Shown in pieces: positions 55,251-64,000 of a DNA stretch of 64,000 nucleotides; within the stretch, counting starts at the first letter, position 1, and each line of letters opens with the position of its first letter. The stretch comes from Pelotomaculum propionicicum. Lineage in GTDB: Bacteria > Bacillota > Desulfotomaculia > Desulfotomaculales > Pelotomaculaceae. Below the pieces are notes generated by a model. The model did not search any database. It was not told where the DNA came from and saw only the letters and a program-made list of their open reading frames with translations. The stretch lies in the NCBI RefSeq assembly GCF_004369225.1, contig NZ_QFFZ01000001.1, positions 62,001 to 126,000 on the forward strand, written 5' to 3'. Position numbers and translations under genes: made by a program.

Positions 55251-56609
55251 ATGGTTAGAAGTGAAGTCCTTATACTTTGGGAACAATCACTTAAAATACT
55301 GGAAAAAAAGCTTAATAAAAACTCTTTCGACACCTGGCTAAAACCCCTTAAACCTCTAGGTTATCACGACGGCACTATCATCATCGAGGTGCCGAACAAT
55401 TTTTCCCGCGGCTGGCTGAGTGACCGCTACGCCCCTCTTTTAAAAAATGTTATGCAGGATATTATTAATCAGGATATTGGCGTGCAATTTCTCCTTTCCA
55501 GTGAAATTCCCAATATGGAAACCAACCTGCCCCAAAAAAATGTCGAAAAAACTTCCAGTGATAAGAATCAGGAGGAGTTTTCTTCTATTCCTTTAAACCC
55601 AAAATACACCTTTGACACATTTGTAGTGGGCAACAGCAACCGCTTCACCCACGCCGCCTGCCTGGCAGTCGCGGAATCACCGGCCAAAGCATATAACCCC
55701 TTGTTTATATACGGGGGCGTAGGTCTTGGCAAAACTCACCTGATGCACGCCATCGGCCAGCATATTTTGAAAACCATAAGTAAAATGAAAGTTTTCTACG
55801 TTACTTCAGAAAAATTTACAAACGAACTTATTAATGCTATCAGAGACGATAAGACTGTTGATTTCAGAAATAAATACCGCGGCATGGACATTCTGCTGGT
55901 GGATGACATACAGTTTCTCGCCGGAAAAGAACGCACCCAGGAGGAATTTTTCCACACTTTCAACACTTTGTATGAGGCAAATAAACAAATAATTATTTCC
56001 AGTGACCGCCCGCCCAAAGAAATACCAACGCTGGAAGACCGCCTGCGCTCCCGCTTTGAGTGGGGTCTGATTACCGACATTCAGCCGCCGGACCTCGAAA
56101 CGAGGATCGCTATTCTGCGTAAAAAAGCACAGCAGGATAACCTTTCAGTGCCTGATGACACGCTGGTATATATAGCAAATAAAATTCAATCAAATATCCG
56201 CATCCTGGAAGGGGCCTTAAACAGGGTTATCGCCCGCGGTTATCTGAACGGAGAGGAAATAAACCCGGAAATGGCCGCGGAAGTTTTGAAAGACATCATT
56301 CCCACTAATAAGCCCAGGCCGGTTACGGTCGAATTGATCCAGGAAATTGTAGCTGACTTTTACAATATCCGGCTGGAAGATTTTAAGGCCAAAAAAAGGA
56401 ACCGGGCTATCTCTTTTCCGCGCCAGATTGCCATGTACCTGTCAAGAGAACTGACGGACCAATCACTGCCGCAAATAGGAAAAGCTTTCGGCGGGCGTGA
56501 TCACACAACGGTAATCCATGCTCATGACAAAATTAACAATGAATTAAATGAAAACAGTATCCTGCAGGAAACAATCAAAGATTTAATCGGTTTGATCAAA
56601 AAGAACTGA
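55251..56609 (+). CDS. dnaA: Chromosomal replication initiator DnaA
   Basis: 452 residues. Domain I ([21 protein letters not shown]), AAA+ domain III (Walker [14 protein letters not shown], Walker [11 protein letters not shown], sensor motifs) and domain IV with the signature [18 protein letters not shown] at 55251 has AGGGGGT upstream. An in-frame start at 55167 would add 28 non-homologous residues and is rejected. First gene on the rightward side. Confidence 0.98.
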   Translation: MVRSEVLILWEQSLKILEKKLNKNSFDTWLKPLKPLGYHDGTIIIEVPNNFSRGWLSDRYAPLLKNVMQDIINQDIGVQFLLSSEIPNMETNLPQKNVEKTSSDKNQEEFSSIPLNPKYTFDTFVVGNSNRFTHAACLAVAESPAKAYNPLFIYGGVGLGKTHLMHAIGQHILKTISKMKVFYVTSEKFTNELINAIRDDKTVDFRNKYRGMDILLVDDIQFLAGKERTQEEFFHTFNTLYEANKQIIISSDRPPKEIPTLEDRLRSRFEWGLITDIQPPDLETRIAILRKKAQQDNLSVPDDTLVYIANKIQSNIRILEGALNRVIARGYLNGEEINPEMAAEVLKDIIPTNKPRPVTVELIQEIVADFYNIRLEDFKAKKRNRAISFPRQIAMYLSRELTDQSLPQIGKAFGGRDHTTVIHAHDKINNELNENSILQETIKDLIGLIKKN

Positions 56610-56832
56610 CAGTAACCTGAATAAAAAGTTGTCTTATTTGTGGGTAACTTTTTTCCAATAAAAACTTTTCTTTAAAATTATTTTATTTCAACAAACTTAT
56701 AAACAAACTTTTTGCTATAAAAAGTGCAGGGAAAACAGACGGCGGGACTGTTTATCAACATAACCACAGCCCTTACTATTATTACTGTTTAAAAGATCAT
56801 AATAACAACAATGATGATAGGAGCAAGCAAAA
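56610..56832. other. oriC: dnaA-dnaN intergenic region, probable second part of oriC
   Basis: AT-rich 223 bp with DnaA-box-like TGTGGGTAA (56639-56647), TTATCAACA (56752-56760) and the adjacent TAACCACA. Bipartite origins flanking dnaA are normal in Bacillus and relatives. Confidence 0.7.
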
Positions 56833-57942
56833 ATGAAATTTGCGTGCGACAAAGAAAGTTTATTAAATGCTGTTCAGATAGTGCAAAGGGCGGTTTCTCT
56901 AAAAAACCCCCTGCCCATACTGGGCGGTATCAAATTTGAGGCAGAAGATGAAAGAGTCTTTCTGTCAGCCACAGACCTTGAAATGGGAATCCGCTGCTCT
57001 TTTCCAGCCCAAGTAACACAAACAGGCAGTTCTATCCTTCCGGCGAAGGTTATCTCAGAGTTAATCAGGCGTCTGCCCGACCTGCCTATTTATATCGAAT
57101 CAGACCCTTTGACCGGCAGCACCATGGTCAAGTACGGCCAGTCAGAGGCTAATATAAACGGCTATCCTGTTGAAGAATTTCCCGACTTTCCAATGCCGGA
57201 AAGTGAGATTAAGTTTATACTGCCGGGTGATGTGCTGCGGGAAATGGTGAGACAGGTTGTGTATGCCGCCGCCACAGATGAAAACAGGCCGGTTTTTACA
57301 GGTGTGCTGCTGGAAACAGGCAATGGTGAGATGAACATGGTGGCCACCGATACCCACCGTTTAGCCTGGCGCAAAATTAACCTGGAAAAATACCAGGATC
57401 TTAATATAAATTTAATCATTCCGGGCAAAACTCTTAATGAGCTGATCAAGATTTGTGGTTCCGCGGAACAAAATATAGAAATTACAGTAACTGATAATCA
57501 GGTGCTTTTCAATAATGGTGAAGTCTGCCTGATCTCACGCCTGATCGGCGGCCAGTTTCCCAATTACCGCCAGGTTATTCCAGGTGAATACATTTCGAGG
57601 ATTAGGGTATCGACAAAAGAACTGGCGGAGGCGACGGAAAGGGCTGCCCTGCTGACCAGGGACGGCTCGCCGATAATAAGGCTGAAGATCAGCGACAACA
57701 CTCTGGTGGTTTCAGTTAATACAGAAGCAGGGCGTGTAAGGGAAGAAATTGCTGTTTACCAGGAAGGTGAGCCGCTCCAGTTTGCTTTCAACGCCAGGTA
57801 CCTGGGCGATGCGCTGAAAACCATCGGCAGCGAGGATGTGAACATCGAATTTACCGGCCCCTTAAGCCCTGGCATTTTAAGACCAGTCGCGGATATAGAT
57901 TATCTTTCCCTTTTACTGCCGGTCCGTTTGCGCGACGAGTAA
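56833..57942 (+). CDS. dnaN: DNA polymerase III beta subunit (sliding clamp)
   Basis: 369 residues in three repeated clamp domains. Starts MKFACDKESLLNAVQIVQ and ends in PVRLRDE. Conserved blocks PILGGIKFEAED and ATDTHRLAWR are present. ATG at 56833 has AGGAGCAA upstream. Dimer encircles DNA and tethers the polymerase. Confidence 0.97.
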   Translation: MKFACDKESLLNAVQIVQRAVSLKNPLPILGGIKFEAEDERVFLSATDLEMGIRCSFPAQVTQTGSSILPAKVISELIRRLPDLPIYIESDPLTGSTMVKYGQSEANINGYPVEEFPDFPMPESEIKFILPGDVLREMVRQVVYAAATDENRPVFTGVLLETGNGEMNMVATDTHRLAWRKINLEKYQDLNINLIIPGKTLNELIKICGSAEQNIEITVTDNQVLFNNGEVCLISRLIGGQFPNYRQVIPGEYISRIRVSTKELAEATERAALLTRDGSPIIRLKISDNTLVVSVNTEAGRVREEIAVYQEGEPLQFAFNARYLGDALKTIGSEDVNIEFTGPLSPGILRPVADIDYLSLLLPVRLRDE

Positions 57943-57979
57943 TCTGAGATAACAGGGACAGGAGTTGCAGCGGCAGGAT

Positions 57980-58228
57980 ATGATTGATATGAACGCGCCA
58001 GACAGGTTGGTTAAGGTGCCGGTGCAAGGCGAAATAAGACTCGACCGTTTTTTAAAGTGGTCAAATATATCGGCAACGGGCGGTCACAGTAAAATCCTGA
58101 TTATGAACGGCGAAATCAAAGTGAACGGCGAGGTTGAAACAAGAAGGGGAAGGATGCTCAGGCAGGGAGATATAATAGAATTCAAAGAAACTGAATATTT
58201 TGTTTTTTATTCCGGCGGGGAGTGCTAG
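57980..58228 (+). CDS. yaaA: S4 domain protein YaaA
   Basis: 82-87 residues, one S4 RNA-binding domain (LDRFLKWSNISATGGHSK, NGEIKVNGEVETRRG, GDIIEF). YaaA-type S4 proteins lie between dnaN and recF in many Firmicutes. In-frame candidates are TTG at 57965, ATG at 57980 and ATG at 57989; none has clearly better spacing from GCAGGA. It overlaps nothing but ends only 2 nt before recF. Confidence 0.85.
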   Translation: MIDMNAPDRLVKVPVQGEIRLDRFLKWSNISATGGHSKILIMNGEIKVNGEVETRRGRMLRQGDIIEFKETEYFVFYSGGEC

Positions 58229-58230
58229 TT

Positions 58231-59337
58231 TTGTACCTGAGGCGGTTGTCGTTAACCAATTTCAGAAACTACGAGCAGATGGACCTGGAGCCAGACCAGT
58301 TTTTAAACGTTATTTACGGCCCCAACGCCCAGGGCAAAACAAATATTCTCGAGTCTGTTTATTTTACCTGTACAGGAAAATCTTTTCGTACCCAGAGGGA
58401 AATTGAGATTATACGCTGGGAGAGCGGCTTCTCCTGTGTCAACAGTTTACTGGAGACACACAGCCGACAATTGGAAATAAGGATATTATTAAAACCCGGC
58501 AAGAAAATTATCGAGGTTAACGGCGTTCAAACACACGGACAGCCGCTGGGCTGGCCGGGAGTGGTTTTGTTCACTCCGGACGATCTGGTTATGATTAAGG
58601 GGTCGCCACAGGAAAGGCGGCGCTTTTTAGATCTGGAGATAGGCCCGTTTAACCCGCAGTACAGCCACAATCTCAGCCTCTATAACAGGGTGTTGTCCCA
58701 GCGCAATAACCTGCTCAGAGAAATAAAAGAAAAAAGAATAAAAACTGACGCTCTGGATGTATGGAATGAACAGCTTTGCCGCTACGGAGCAAAACTGCTT
58801 TTTATGAGACTTGAATTATTAAAAGCTCTCAGCCCTTACTTTAACAGTATTCACAGTGATATAACGGGGGGCAAAGAAAAACTTGAACTGAGGTATCTTT
58901 CCACTTTAAAGCTGGGCGGTACCGCTGTTGAAGAAGATATTTACGAGCAGTTTATCAGGGAACTCGCAGTTGTAAAAAATGAGGAAATCAGCCGGGCGCA
59001 ATCGCTGATAGGCCCGCACAGGGACGACCTGTCGGTGCTGATCAACGGTGTGGACGCAAGGACTTACGGGTCCCAGGGACAACAGAGGACCGTGGTTTTA
59101 TCCATCAAGATTTCCCTGATCATGAATTGGTACAGGGAGATGAATGAATACCCCGTATTGCTGCTGGACGATGTTTTATTCGAACTGGATCACAGCAGGC
59201 AGGAGGAACTTTTTAAGAGGATTAAAGGAGTGGTTCAGACTTTCGTCACATCAACCGGCAGGAACAAGCAGGAATTTGAAAATATTTTTGCCGGCCGGTA
59301 CTTTGGCGTCAAGTCGGGTAAAATAATTACTTTCTAG
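58231..59337 (+). CDS. recF: DNA replication and repair protein RecF
   Basis: 368 residues. SMC-like ATPase with Walker A GPNAQGKTNILE, the signature SQGQQRTVVLS and Walker B LLLDDVLFELD. TTG at 58231 is chosen because GGGGAG lies 8 nt upstream; a GTG at 58222 is also in frame. Acts with RecR/RecO to load RecA at gaps. Confidence 0.96.
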   Translation: MYLRRLSLTNFRNYEQMDLEPDQFLNVIYGPNAQGKTNILESVYFTCTGKSFRTQREIEIIRWESGFSCVNSLLETHSRQLEIRILLKPGKKIIEVNGVQTHGQPLGWPGVVLFTPDDLVMIKGSPQERRRFLDLEIGPFNPQYSHNLSLYNRVLSQRNNLLREIKEKRIKTDALDVWNEQLCRYGAKLLFMRLELLKALSPYFNSIHSDITGGKEKLELRYLSTLKLGGTAVEEDIYEQFIRELAVVKNEEISRAQSLIGPHRDDLSVLINGVDARTYGSQGQQRTVVLSIKISLIMNWYREMNEYPVLLLDDVLFELDHSRQEELFKRIKGVVQTFVTSTGRNKQEFENIFAGRYFGVKSGKIITF

Positions 59338-59347
59338 GAGGAATAGC

Positions 59348-59596
59348 ATGTTTCTGCATCTTGGAGGAGACGTGGTAGTTTCAAAAGAAGATATTATCGC
59401 TATTCTGGACGTGCGCACCAGGCAGGCGCCCATCACCAGGGAATTTATTGAAATTGCCCGGGACGAGGGGTTTATTAAAAACATTTATGATCAGGAGAAG
59501 GAGAAGTCTTTTGTTATTACCACTAGGGATATCTACATGTCCCCTATATCATGTGTAACTCTGAAAAAAAGAGCCGAGAGCTTTTTAGATTATTAA
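59348..59596 (+). CDS. remB: Extracellular matrix regulator RemB (DUF370, YaaB)
   Basis: 82 residues, full-length DUF370: FLHLGGDVVVSKEDIIAILD, then VITTRDIYMSPIS. RemB is a DNA-binding regulator of biofilm matrix genes in Bacillus. The recF-remB-gyrB order is conserved. ATG at 59348 has AGGAGGA upstream. Confidence 0.92.
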   Translation: MFLHLGGDVVVSKEDIIAILDVRTRQAPITREFIEIARDEGFIKNIYDQEKEKSFVITTRDIYMSPISCVTLKKRAESFLDY

Positions 59597-59651
59597 GGCA
59601 GTTTATGAATAAGTGATTAGGACGAAAATGGTAGTAAAGGGGTGATGGTGA

Positions 59652-61565
<1,914 letters not shown>

Positions 61566-61940
61566 AATATAACTTTTTACAAGATCTTTATCATACACGA
61601 CAGTTAGAGCAGCTATTCTAACTGTTTTTTTTAATTTTTTGGTCCCTGTTCTAAAAATTTAGAGAGATGAATGTATGAAGAGATTGGGGGAGATAATTTA
61701 GTTTAATAACCATATATTGCCAAAAACAGAGTTTGCATCGATGTGTTAGTATTTAAAGCAAAAACGCAGTGGTAATTTATGTAAAATAAAACCTAGCCCG
61801 GTTAACTATTAGCGGGGCGGGTAGCAAGATAAACATAAAGGGTTATGAAAGGGGGATCCCGGCGCACACAGGATATATTTTAAAGTTTTAAGAGTGACCG
61901 GCTCTTTTTGAATCACAGCAGGAGCGGGGAGAGATTTTAG
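61566..61940. other. Gap after gyrB
   Basis: About 375 bp. It holds the gyrB terminator (61600-61632) and AT-rich sequence. A GC-rich patch near 61795-61865 (AGCCCGGTTAACTATTAGCGGGGCGGG) can fold, but I recognise no known riboswitch. Confidence 0.5.
61600..61632 (+). terminator. gyrB terminator
   Basis: ACAGTTAGA and TCTAACTGT form a perfect 9-bp stem around GCAGCTAT, followed by a run of T. Confidence 0.9.
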
Positions 61941-62234
61941 ATGAGAGCTATTACAGTATACAGGCCCAACAAAGCAAAAAAAGTGAAGTCACTATTTTTA
62001 ATAGCGCTGCTTTTGGCGGCCGCCTTCCTGGCCGGCGCCATTGCGGAAAAAACAGCTCACTTTTTACAGGACGTTACCGCGGCGGCGCCTGTCGCCCTGG
62101 ACAGGATGAAATCGTTTTTGCGGGAAAGGTTTATTTTTAAAATCAACACAGCGGCGGAACAGCTGAAATGGGCTGCTGTAATCATAATTACCATTGCTAA
62201 TGAGACGGGTTCTCACGTTATCAGGGGGCCATAA
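61941..62234 (+). CDS. Small membrane protein, hypothetical
   Basis: 97 residues. A basic N-terminus (VYRPNKAKKVKS) precedes one hydrophobic segment (about 18-35, LFLIALLLAAAFLAGAIA), then amphipathic helices and a second weaker hydrophobic stretch (about 78-90, WAAVIIITIAN). AGGAGCGGGGAGAG lies upstream of the ATG. No family recognised. It lies between gyrB and gyrA with two smaller frames after it. Confidence 0.6.
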   Translation: MRAITVYRPNKAKKVKSLFLIALLLAAAFLAGAIAEKTAHFLQDVTAAAPVALDRMKSFLRERFIFKINTAAEQLKWAAVIIITIANETGSHVIRGP

Positions 62235-62264
62235 AAGAAAAGCTGGGTTTAAGGAGGTGCTTGC

Positions 62265-62423
62265 TTGGCGGAAACAAAAATATTTATTGTTTCACGGCGC
62301 TGGCCGCAGACATTATTGTGCAGGTTCGGGCGAGGCTTAAGACTCGCCCCCGGCAAGGCAGGACAAAAGATCCTTCGTACGTACGAATTGATTAGAGAAA
62401 AACAAACTTACAAAAAAGGTTGA
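62265..62423 (+). CDS. Small basic hypothetical protein (52 codons)
   Basis: Starts TTG at 62265 with AAGGAGGTG (62251-62259) 5 nt upstream, an excellent ribosome site. Product: AETKIFIVSRRWPQTLLCRF and a basic remainder ending TYKKG. Too short for a 60-codon cutoff. No family recognised. The ribosome site is the main support. Confidence 0.45.
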   Translation: MAETKIFIVSRRWPQTLLCRFGRGLRLAPGKAGQKILRTYELIREKQTYKKG

Positions 62424-62485
62424 GGTGGTGCAGCTTGATTGTATGAACTTCCCCTCTGCATGGCACACACCGGGGGGGATGCCAG

Positions 62486-62626
62486 TTGAATAACGCTGCC
62501 GGCGCGGTAAAACGGCCTGTTTTTAAAAGGGGTAAAGAGCGCAATACCCCGGGGCGGCTGCCCATGAATTTTGCCTGGCCGCGGGAAAGCAGCTCAAGGA
62601 ATATTACACAAAGTGTTTTAGATTAA
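62486..62626 (+). CDS. Small hypothetical protein (46 codons)
   Basis: TTG at 62486 preceded by GGGGGGGAT. Product is basic and polar (NNAAGAVKRPVFKRGKE, then PMNFAWPRESS). It ends 2 nt before a terminator, so this interval is a transcription unit. No family recognised. Weak as a gene. Confidence 0.3.
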   Translation: MNNAAGAVKRPVFKRGKERNTPGRLPMNFAWPRESSSRNITQSVLD

Positions 62627-62627
62627 A

Positions 62628-62652
62628 GCAGGCGTAAGGCCTGTTTTTTTTT
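62628..62652 (+). terminator. Terminator before gyrA
   Basis: CAGGC pairs with GCCTG around GTAAG and is followed by nine T. It insulates gyrA from the upstream small ORFs. Confidence 0.75.
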
Positions 62653-62686
62653 AAAACTGATACTGTTCCGGCCTGAATTCATAAAA

Positions 62687-62715
62687 TTGCTTTTACCTGA
62701 TTATTTTGGTATAAT
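62687..62715 (+). promoter_or_regulatory. Sigma-A promoter of gyrA
   Basis: TTGCTT (62687-62692), 17-nt spacer, TATAAT (62710-62715). The gyrA start codon is about 45 nt downstream. Confidence 0.8.
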
Positions 62716-62758
62716 GCCCCTTGGTAAAGGAGCTTTACATATTGGAGGTGACACACCA

Positions 62759-64000
62759 TTGCCGTCCTCAACCGGGAAGGTAATACCTATTGACATAAAT
62801 GTGGAAATGAAGCACTCCTACCTGGATTACGCCATGAGCGTGATTGTAGGGCGAGCGCTGCCGGACGTCAGGGACGGTCTGAAGCCGGTTCACCGCAGAA
62901 TTCTTTACGCCATGCACTCTCTGGGTTTGTCGCCGGACAAATCACACCGTAAATCCGCCTACATTGTCGGGGAAGTTTTGGCCAAGTACCACCCCCATGG
63001 TGATGTTGCCGTCTATGACGCCCTGGTCCGGCTGGCCCAGGATTTTGCCTGCCGCTACCCGCTGGTGGACGGGCACGGCAACTTTGGCTCAGTGGACGGT
63101 GATTCCGCTGCGGCCATGCGTTATACCGAAGCCAGGATGGCCAAAATAACCCTGGAAATGCTGGCCGATATAGAAAAAGACACAGTGGACTTTATCCCCA
63201 ACTATGATGAAAAGACAGAAGAACCGACTGTACTGCCTTCCCGCATACCAAACCTGCTGATCAACGGGTCGTCCGGCATTGCTGTCGGCATGGCCACCAA
63301 TATCCCGCCGCACAACCTTGGTGAGGTAATCGACGGCGTGATCATGCTGATTGAAAATCCTGAAGCAGAAGTAAAAGACCTAATGACAGTAATCAAGGGC
63401 CCGGATTTTCCCACCGGCGGCAAAATCATGGGCAGGGAAGGTATCTGGAACGCTTACCGCACCGGCAGGGGCAGTATCAAGGTGCGCGCCCAGGTCACTA
63501 TAGACAAGACTGACAACGGCAAGCAGTGTATCATTGTCAATGAAATCCCTTACCAGGTCAACAAGGCCAGGCTGATTGAAAAAATAGCGGAGCTGGTCAA
63601 AGATAAAAAAGTGGAAGGTATCAGCGACCTGCGCGACGAATCTGACCGCCGCGGCATGCGGATTATGATCGAACTGCGGCGGGACGCCAACCCCCAGGTC
63701 ATTTTAAACCAGCTTTACAAGCACACCCAGATGCAGGAGAGCTTTGGTGTGAACATGCTGGCCCTGGTGGACGGCCAGCCCCAGACACTAGGCTTAAAAC
63801 AGGTCCTGTTTTACTATCTGGAACACCAAAAAGATGTGATTGTGCGGCGTACCCGCTTCGAATTAAAAAAGGCGGAAGACCGCGCGCATATTGTGGAAGG
63901 CCTGCGCACAGCCATCGCCTACCTGGACGAAGTAATCAAAACTATCCGGGCTTCCAGAACTACTGATATCGCCAAGAAGTCCTTAATGGAAAAGTTCGGG
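62759..64000 (+). CDS. gyrA: DNA gyrase subunit A, partial (3' end beyond window)
   Basis: 414 codons visible. TTG at 62759 has GGAGGTGA 7 nt upstream. N-terminal winged helix and active site: [18 protein letters not shown], then [19 protein letters not shown], and [15 protein letters not shown] with the catalytic tyrosine. The quinolone-determining region looks standard. The coiled-coil and C-terminal pinwheel lie beyond the window edge. Confidence 0.98.
   Translation, partial: MPSSTGKVIPIDINVEMKHSYLDYAMSVIVGRALPDVRDGLKPVHRRILYAMHSLGLSPDKSHRKSAYIVGEVLAKYHPHGDVAVYDALVRLAQDFACRYPLVDGHGNFGSVDGDSAAAMRYTEARMAKITLEMLADIEKDTVDFIPNYDEKTEEPTVLPSRIPNLLINGSSGIAVGMATNIPPHNLGEVIDGVIMLIENPEAEVKDLMTVIKGPDFPTGGKIMGREGIWNAYRTGRGSIKVRAQVTIDKTDNGKQCIIVNEIPYQVNKARLIEKIAELVKDKKVEGISDLRDESDRRGMRIMIELRRDANPQVILNQLYKHTQMQESFGVNMLALVDGQPQTLGLKQVLFYYLEHQKDVIVRRTRFELKKAEDRAHIVEGLRTAIAYLDEVIKTIRASRTTDIAKKSLMEKFG

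Noticed and set aside
61795-61865. Possible riboswitch (GCCCGG...GCGGGGCGGGTAGC) before the small membrane protein
   Set aside because: I compared it by eye with c-di-GMP, c-di-AMP and cobalamin patterns and found no match.
62280-62296. Third parS-like TTGTTTCACGGCG
   Set aside because: Only half of the palindrome matches.

Overview
The window looks like the replication-origin region of an anaerobic, endospore-forming Clostridia chromosome, most likely a Peptococcaceae-type organism (Pelotomaculum/Desulfotomaculum relatives). This placement is inference from gene content: spore genes (sleB-ypeB, yyaC, spoIIIJ-jag, lonC), the SCIFF peptide and its radical-SAM maturase, ferredoxin-linked indolepyruvate oxidoreductase, an orphan DsrC, and glnS. 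No 16S rRNA gene is present to confirm it. Almost every gene left of about 55.0 kb is on the minus strand and every gene right of it is on the plus strand, with dnaA at the switch point. Two canonical parS palindromes lie beside parAB.

Layout from left to right. 0-4 kb: sppA (cut by the window edge), pyrG, argS. 4-10.4 kb: an amino-acid/2-oxoacid module read leftward behind a strong promoter and a T-box leader: Lrp/AsnC regulator, aminotransferase, LctP-type permease, iorA, iorB. 10.5-14.1 kb: a sodium:solute symporter bracketed by inverted repeats, then the germination pair sleB-ypeB. 14.2-16.7 kb: dsrC, a MITE-like interval, rlmH, a BrnT/CopG toxin-antitoxin pair and a transposase remnant. 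16.7-23.3 kb: murA, a peptidase-MA protein, a TPR protein, a LysM-G5-M23 wall protein, and scfB-scfA. 23.3-28 kb: a DUF4145 protein coupled to glnS, a nucleotidyltransferase-fold/coiled-coil gene pair under duplicated palindromes, and tRNA-Gly, -Glu and -Lys. 28-37.7 kb: a housekeeping block transcribed as rpsF-ssb-rpsR-mazG-like-DUF2232-rplI-lonC-dnaB-FAD dehydrogenase-purA. 38-44.7 kb: a CBM-like protein, DUF951, aminopeptidase, CvpA, YkvI-like, yyaC, ykuS, phosphoribosyltransferase and DUF554. 44.7-55 kb: the classical origin-left cluster parS-parB-parA, a split GGDEF/HD-GYP gene, rsmG-mnmG-mnmE-jag-yidC-yidD-rnpA-rpmH. 55-64 kb: oriC, dnaA-dnaN-yaaA-recF-remB-gyrB, a 1.2 kb interval with three small ORFs, and gyrA (cut by the right edge).

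The core is conventional. The less ordinary parts are: the T-box-led regulator/aminotransferase/IOR block; the gene pair at 26.2-27.3 kb, whose promoter sits between two copies of the same palindrome; the SCIFF locus with a terminator between peptide and maturase; the small ORFs between gyrB and gyrA; a deletion-fused, out-of-frame signalling gene near the origin; an apparent non-AUG start for sleB; and at least four families of short intergenic inverted repeats. I see no CRISPR array, prophage or complete insertion sequence. I do not claim a proven new system; the best candidate is the 26.2-27.3 kb gene pair.
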